A stretch of 64,000 nt of DNA, from contig JAVIAB010000046.1 in assembly GCA_032433765.1 (NCBI GenBank), positions 65,093,703 to 65,157,702 of the forward strand, in the 5' to 3' direction. The notes beneath the pieces were generated by a model. The model worked only from the letters and a program-made list of their open reading frames with translations, did not search any database and was not told where the DNA came from. Made by a program: the position numbers and the translations under genes. Positions 59,926-64,000 of this stretch are shown piece by piece. The stretch's first letter is position 1. The number at the start of each line of letters is the position of its first letter. The stretch comes from Megaustenia siamemsis (Eukaryota; Mollusca; Gastropoda; Stylommatophora; Ariophantidae).

Positions 59926-62900
59926 CTAGATGAACGCTAAATGTATCTGAGAGGAACCACTGATTGCACTATTTATAAAAAGTGTCGAGTAAAAGTGGTC
60001 TAACTGCGTCAGCTAAACTAGGTTTACTTAACGCCAAATACAGACTGTCAGTGTCCATTTCACACTGTTGAAAGTATGATCTCTCTACGAACAAAAAACT
60101 CTAAAAAATCGTAATAAAATTTTAACATCCGTAGCTTGGCGTATTGATACACAAAGTAGCCGATTTGTAGCGGAAGGTCCCACCTCGTCGTCTTTTTTAA
60201 CATTTCCACCTCGAATATATTTCCTACTCCTAAATCTGTCATATGTTTAAATAGAGGATCGTTAACGAGCTTGGAAGCGGTCTCACCCTCGCGGTACGCT
60301 ACGTTTGCGTGTTTCGCTTTATCGGTGAGAGTTTTCCCATATGCCAAATTTCCTAACAACTTCATGGTCTCACTAGTAATGGACTACGTCTCATCTACAT
60401 CCCGTTTTCGTCTGGCGTCGGATACGGTGTCCCCAAATTGCTTGAAACAACTAACAGGGTGGTATTCGATAACCTGGTAGATGTTGGTTACCTCTAGACC
60501 GTGATCTAAATACAATTTTAATAAGGGGGTGGCCAAAATAATTTTCTTCCCGATATAACTACCTATCAGGGTACGTCTAGGGGTCGTTAATAATTTATTT
60601 TTCACTGCGTATTCCTTCATAAGCTCTCCTATATCGTCTCTACACACGTCTATGTTTTTAAATATGGGTGTCATTTCGCTAAAATATTCCTTGAGAGAGT
60701 CAGGGACGCTAATATCACATTCTACCAGACTAAACAGCGTTTCGTCTTTAACAGATTTCAAAATCTGCTCGACGGTTAGTGGTAATTTTTCCCTGGCATA
60801 CGATGGTTTTGATCTGAGGAGGGCTTGATTAAGAAATGAAATAATGGTGCTATCGATTTTCTTTAGCTCTTGCCACTGACATTCCCACATCTTAACCACT
60901 TCAACTCCAACGTCGTTGGTTAAATATTCGCGAATTTCGCGGGTCTTGTCGTATAACTCGGACAAAGATTTCTTGTTTTTGGGGTTACTAGTAAGGCCTT
61001 GAGTAAGCACGCAGTCTTTGTGCCCATGCCACAAACACCCATGATACTGATAGACTGTATTACTTTTTCGACAGAAGCTATCCACTCTAATCCTACGAGG
61101 TCCTAAAGGTACCTCACCCCCGTTGTATTGGGTTCGCAACTCAATGTTATGCTTGTGAGCTACCCACGTCAACCACTCTCCACTCTGCTGATCGTAATAA
61201 TTAACCTTACGTTGTCTAAACCCGTCCTGAACTTTTCGTATAATTGGAAAGTCAGTGGGCATTTTTTGCATCAACGCCCAAAAATACAGAGCATTTGCAT
61301 CGTAGCCTATAAGACTTTCTGCTACATTTTGAGAATTACCTCTGATTCGAGTCTCACCCTTCTCGTGGTGGCGATGAAAGATTATGCTCGGGCCACCCAC
61401 TATATTATCTCTAAGTGTTTTATGAAGCTCTGCCTCGCGTTTACCGCATAATGAAAAGAGTACGTTTTTAGGTATGGCGTTGAAGATGTATCTTAACGTC
61501 ACACCGGGGACGGAAACGGCGTCCTTAAACATATCAACACCTAAATCTGCGTAAAAATCTATTTGTTTCTCTAATGCGAGTAGGAAGGGTCCGACATCCT
61601 TATTATTATACCAAACAAGAAAATCTCTGAGAGTGGACATGTTATTGTCCACCCATCTCTTGTTACAATACTCGTACTCTTCGTCCGAAATATTACAGTT
61701 TTTAAGCGTCGAAAAGAAATCCTCATGAGGGGGAAGAGAGGTTTCGTCTAACGAAGATGTTTAGGTTCGTAATATACTCGTAACAAAATACGCCTTTAGT
61801 CTCTTTAATCTTGTACGCCGCCAAGTATTTACTATAAGAGAACCCCGGGGCGAGATAATTTATAATATCAAAGAACTTTAGTCGACTGGTGGAGATGCAC
61901 ATAAAATGATTATTACGCTTAACGATAAAGTTGAAGGGCGAGGTCACCACTTTTTTAGTTTGTTTTGTTTTTACTTCATCTTCTTCATCTTCATCATCCT
62001 CTTCATCGTCATCTTCTTCAACGTCATCTTCATCTTCCTCTTCTTCTACGTTCGATTTTTCTACTTTGTTTGCCCCAGCTACGAAGTGCCTTATTAAATA
62101 TGGTTTGATAACGTTTAGATCATACTTTCCAGAGTTGAACCCTATAACGGGGAGCTCTCTCAAGTATGACTCGAGTTTCCCTACGAGGTCACTACAGTCA
62201 CCCCTGTCTCTTAAAATGTCAAAACCTGTTTGAAACTACCGCTTAAGATTATATACGCCCGTTTCGCTAATGTCTCTAGATAATCTATCATTTTACTCAC
62301 TAGTTTTTGAGAATCACCATCGCTTACAAAACATACTGGTTTCTCATAATCGGGAATATTACTGGCTACGGCACAAGACATTGGAATATGCCTGGCTACA
62401 TATTCGGTGACATTACTATTACCTCCATCTGTCGTCGGTACATTACTAAAGTAACATTCTTAATCGTATGTTTCTCTGTAGGGATACACGTAATTAATAG
62501 GAACCTCTATACCTCGATTAGCTGTCGTTTCGAGTATACCCTCCTGTGGTCTATAGATCCCTCCGACATACTTGTCTTTTCGCTTATCCACGGTACATGT
62601 CTTCTCGTGTTTATACATACGCCATCATTCTTTCCACAATTTCCCACATTTAGGGCAAGAAAAAGCCCGGGCCGCCTTATCTATATCCGCTATATACATA
62701 AAATGTTCTTCGTAAAATAGAACTCGTAAGGTGTTGCTATAATTCGTACTACCTCTTAACAGTGGGGACAGGGCTTGGTCATTGTCAAAAGCGAAGACGT
62801 CCACGTTAATATCGAAACACTTCTCTAGTGAGGAAATTTGCGCTAGCGTTACACCGGGGAACTTGCCATCTATATCTAACCCCTCATGGTCTTGCTACTG

Positions 62901-64000
62901 TTTCAGGAGATCGCGAGTGGGTCTGTGTAAGTGATTAAGTTTAGCACCCCTAAATAACGCTACGCATCTAAAGAAACAGAGATTATCAGTATATGCTGGT
63001 CCGTTTATGGTATTTTGTAATGTTTAAATGAATTTATTGTTTGTAATGTGTTGTGGGAGATCGGTTGTTAGACAGCCGATAGGATATTCTACGAAATAAT
63101 AGAAATAGAAGGATGTAGCTGGAATGCTTTCAATTGCATACTTGCTGCAAAGTCTGTTATGATTTGCGTGGTTTAAGGGGTCGCTATCTTGTAGTTATGT
63201 AAGGAACCTATCAAAATCTGCTCTGTTATTGATAACCATCGGATTTGAAAGAATTAAACTATTATTGAAACTACTATGGAACAACCGAAGGTCATTGTTC
63301 TCTTTATTCCTCAGGATGAAATTGTGAGAATAATTTATTTTAAATCTGCGTGTTTGGTTATTAAAGATGGGAATGAGAAGACTTGGCCAGTTTGGCGATA
63401 GGGGTGTATTTGGCTTGTGGAACACCATGTGCACTGACAGATGTCTGTTATTATTACTGTGTGACCTTATCGCCGACCAGTTGTCGACATAGACCTGTCT
63501 ATCATCTGCCGGTAAACTAGCTAAACTGTCTAATTCATGATCTATCCGCGCCTTCTTGCTGTGTTAACGCTCTGTCGATTGTACATTATTCCGCTTCCCC
63601 TTATTTGTTTATTCAGCTCTGAACTTTGAACAGGTCGTCGGTATCGAAGCTGCTGAGGTGGCGGAGATTGACACTGATGAGGTGGAGGAGGTTGATGCTG
63701 ATGCTGTTGATGGTCTTGTCGAGGATGCTGATCTTGTAACTGTTGATATCGCTAGTTGGTGTTTATTTTTAATATGTGTTCTTAGATTGTCCTGTCTGGT
63801 ACATTCGCACGGACATAGAGGACACTAGAATGTATGTTTATTGTGAGCTGTGTCTACATGCGGGGCTAGATGGTTTTGGGTAGTAAATATTTGCTCGCAG
63901 TCTTTACACGAGTATTTAGTATTAATGTGTTCAGATGATATGTACTCTGTACTGTCTCTAGGTGTAGGCTGCTTACCCCCACGAGTGTTATCTACTCGGG
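59926..64000 (-). pseudogene. DNA polymerase B, copy 2 (truncated, decayed)
   Basis: Same domain order as copy 1 but clearly diverged, roughly two thirds identical in the palm by eye. From the window edge the frame is open into a zinc finger (YSCKDC..., 63914), an in-frame TAG (about 63826), a second finger, a Ser/Thr linker, LPADDRQVY, and DNLCFFRCVALFRG. The exonuclease region is damaged: Exo I has a stop (about 62461) where copy 1 has Phe. Exo II (NSGKYDLN), an acidic run, and after a frame change near 61745 YNNKDV, GGPSIIFHR, intact motif A (YDANALYFWA) and the VYQYHGC insertion follow. A TAG near 60386 precedes motif B, which is NLAYGKT rather than NSAYGKT. After a small frame break, motif C (DTDSLYL) is intact. 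Similarity to copy 1 ends about 40 residues later, at the inverted satellite arm. Confidence 0.88.

Noticed and set aside
50357..59934. TAGATGAA on both sides of the copy 1 bracket as a target-site duplication
   Set aside because: The left copy is about 50 bp from the arm end while the right one is nearly adjacent, and the left copy belongs to the palindrome remnant found in all units.

Overview
This is eukaryotic DNA, most likely from an invertebrate animal. It is AT-rich, has no bacterial gene layout or ribosome-binding sites, contains a gene with a GT-AG intron, and carries LINE, Ty3/gypsy and self-synthesising (protein-primed DNA polymerase B) element remains. I cannot name the species. 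Most long open frames here are by-products of tandem repeats and are not genes.

Layout. 1-12345: a purine-rich satellite with a 23-bp unit. 12936-14405: a 15/18-bp minisatellite open in several frames. 15026-20245: a 31-bp satellite with several subfamilies. 20246-22918: gene-free spacer. 22933-23837: a foldback element with tRNA-like sequences in both arms, a reverse-transcriptase scrap in its centre and a 14-bp target-site duplication. 23877-25490: a 51-bp satellite. 25690-26687: a broken LINE reverse transcriptase joined directly to a broken Ty3/gypsy Gag-protease (26688-28464, minus). 28465-31860: gene-free, with small repeats and a second kind of tRNA-like sequence. 31861-51142: a complex satellite with units of about 2.93 and 3.04 kb alternating as a 5.97-kb dimer, then shorter deleted units. 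Each full unit contains a captured LINE 3' fragment, a 304-bp near-perfect palindrome, five copies of a 147-bp subrepeat and a block of 49-52-bp repeats.

51143-64000 is the most interesting part. On the minus strand lies a DNA polymerase B element (copy 1): zinc fingers, a Cys-containing DNLCFFRC region, exonuclease, an endonuclease-like insertion and the palm. It has two small HxHCxGC ORFs upstream and a divergent, spliced acidic-protein gene (57304-58216, plus). Copy 1 is bracketed by inverted copies (50413-51142 and 59131-59925) of the segment that also forms part of every satellite unit. A second, diverged polymerase element (copy 2, 59926-64000, minus) is cut off exactly at the outer end of the right-hand inverted copy and runs off the window. 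Copies 1 and 2 share the same domain order, and comparing them shows which stops and shifts are damage.

My reading is that this is a graveyard of a Polinton/Maverick-like or adintovirus-like lineage, one of whose terminal repeats may have seeded a satellite. The small genes between polymerase and repeat are the best candidates for undescribed element proteins.
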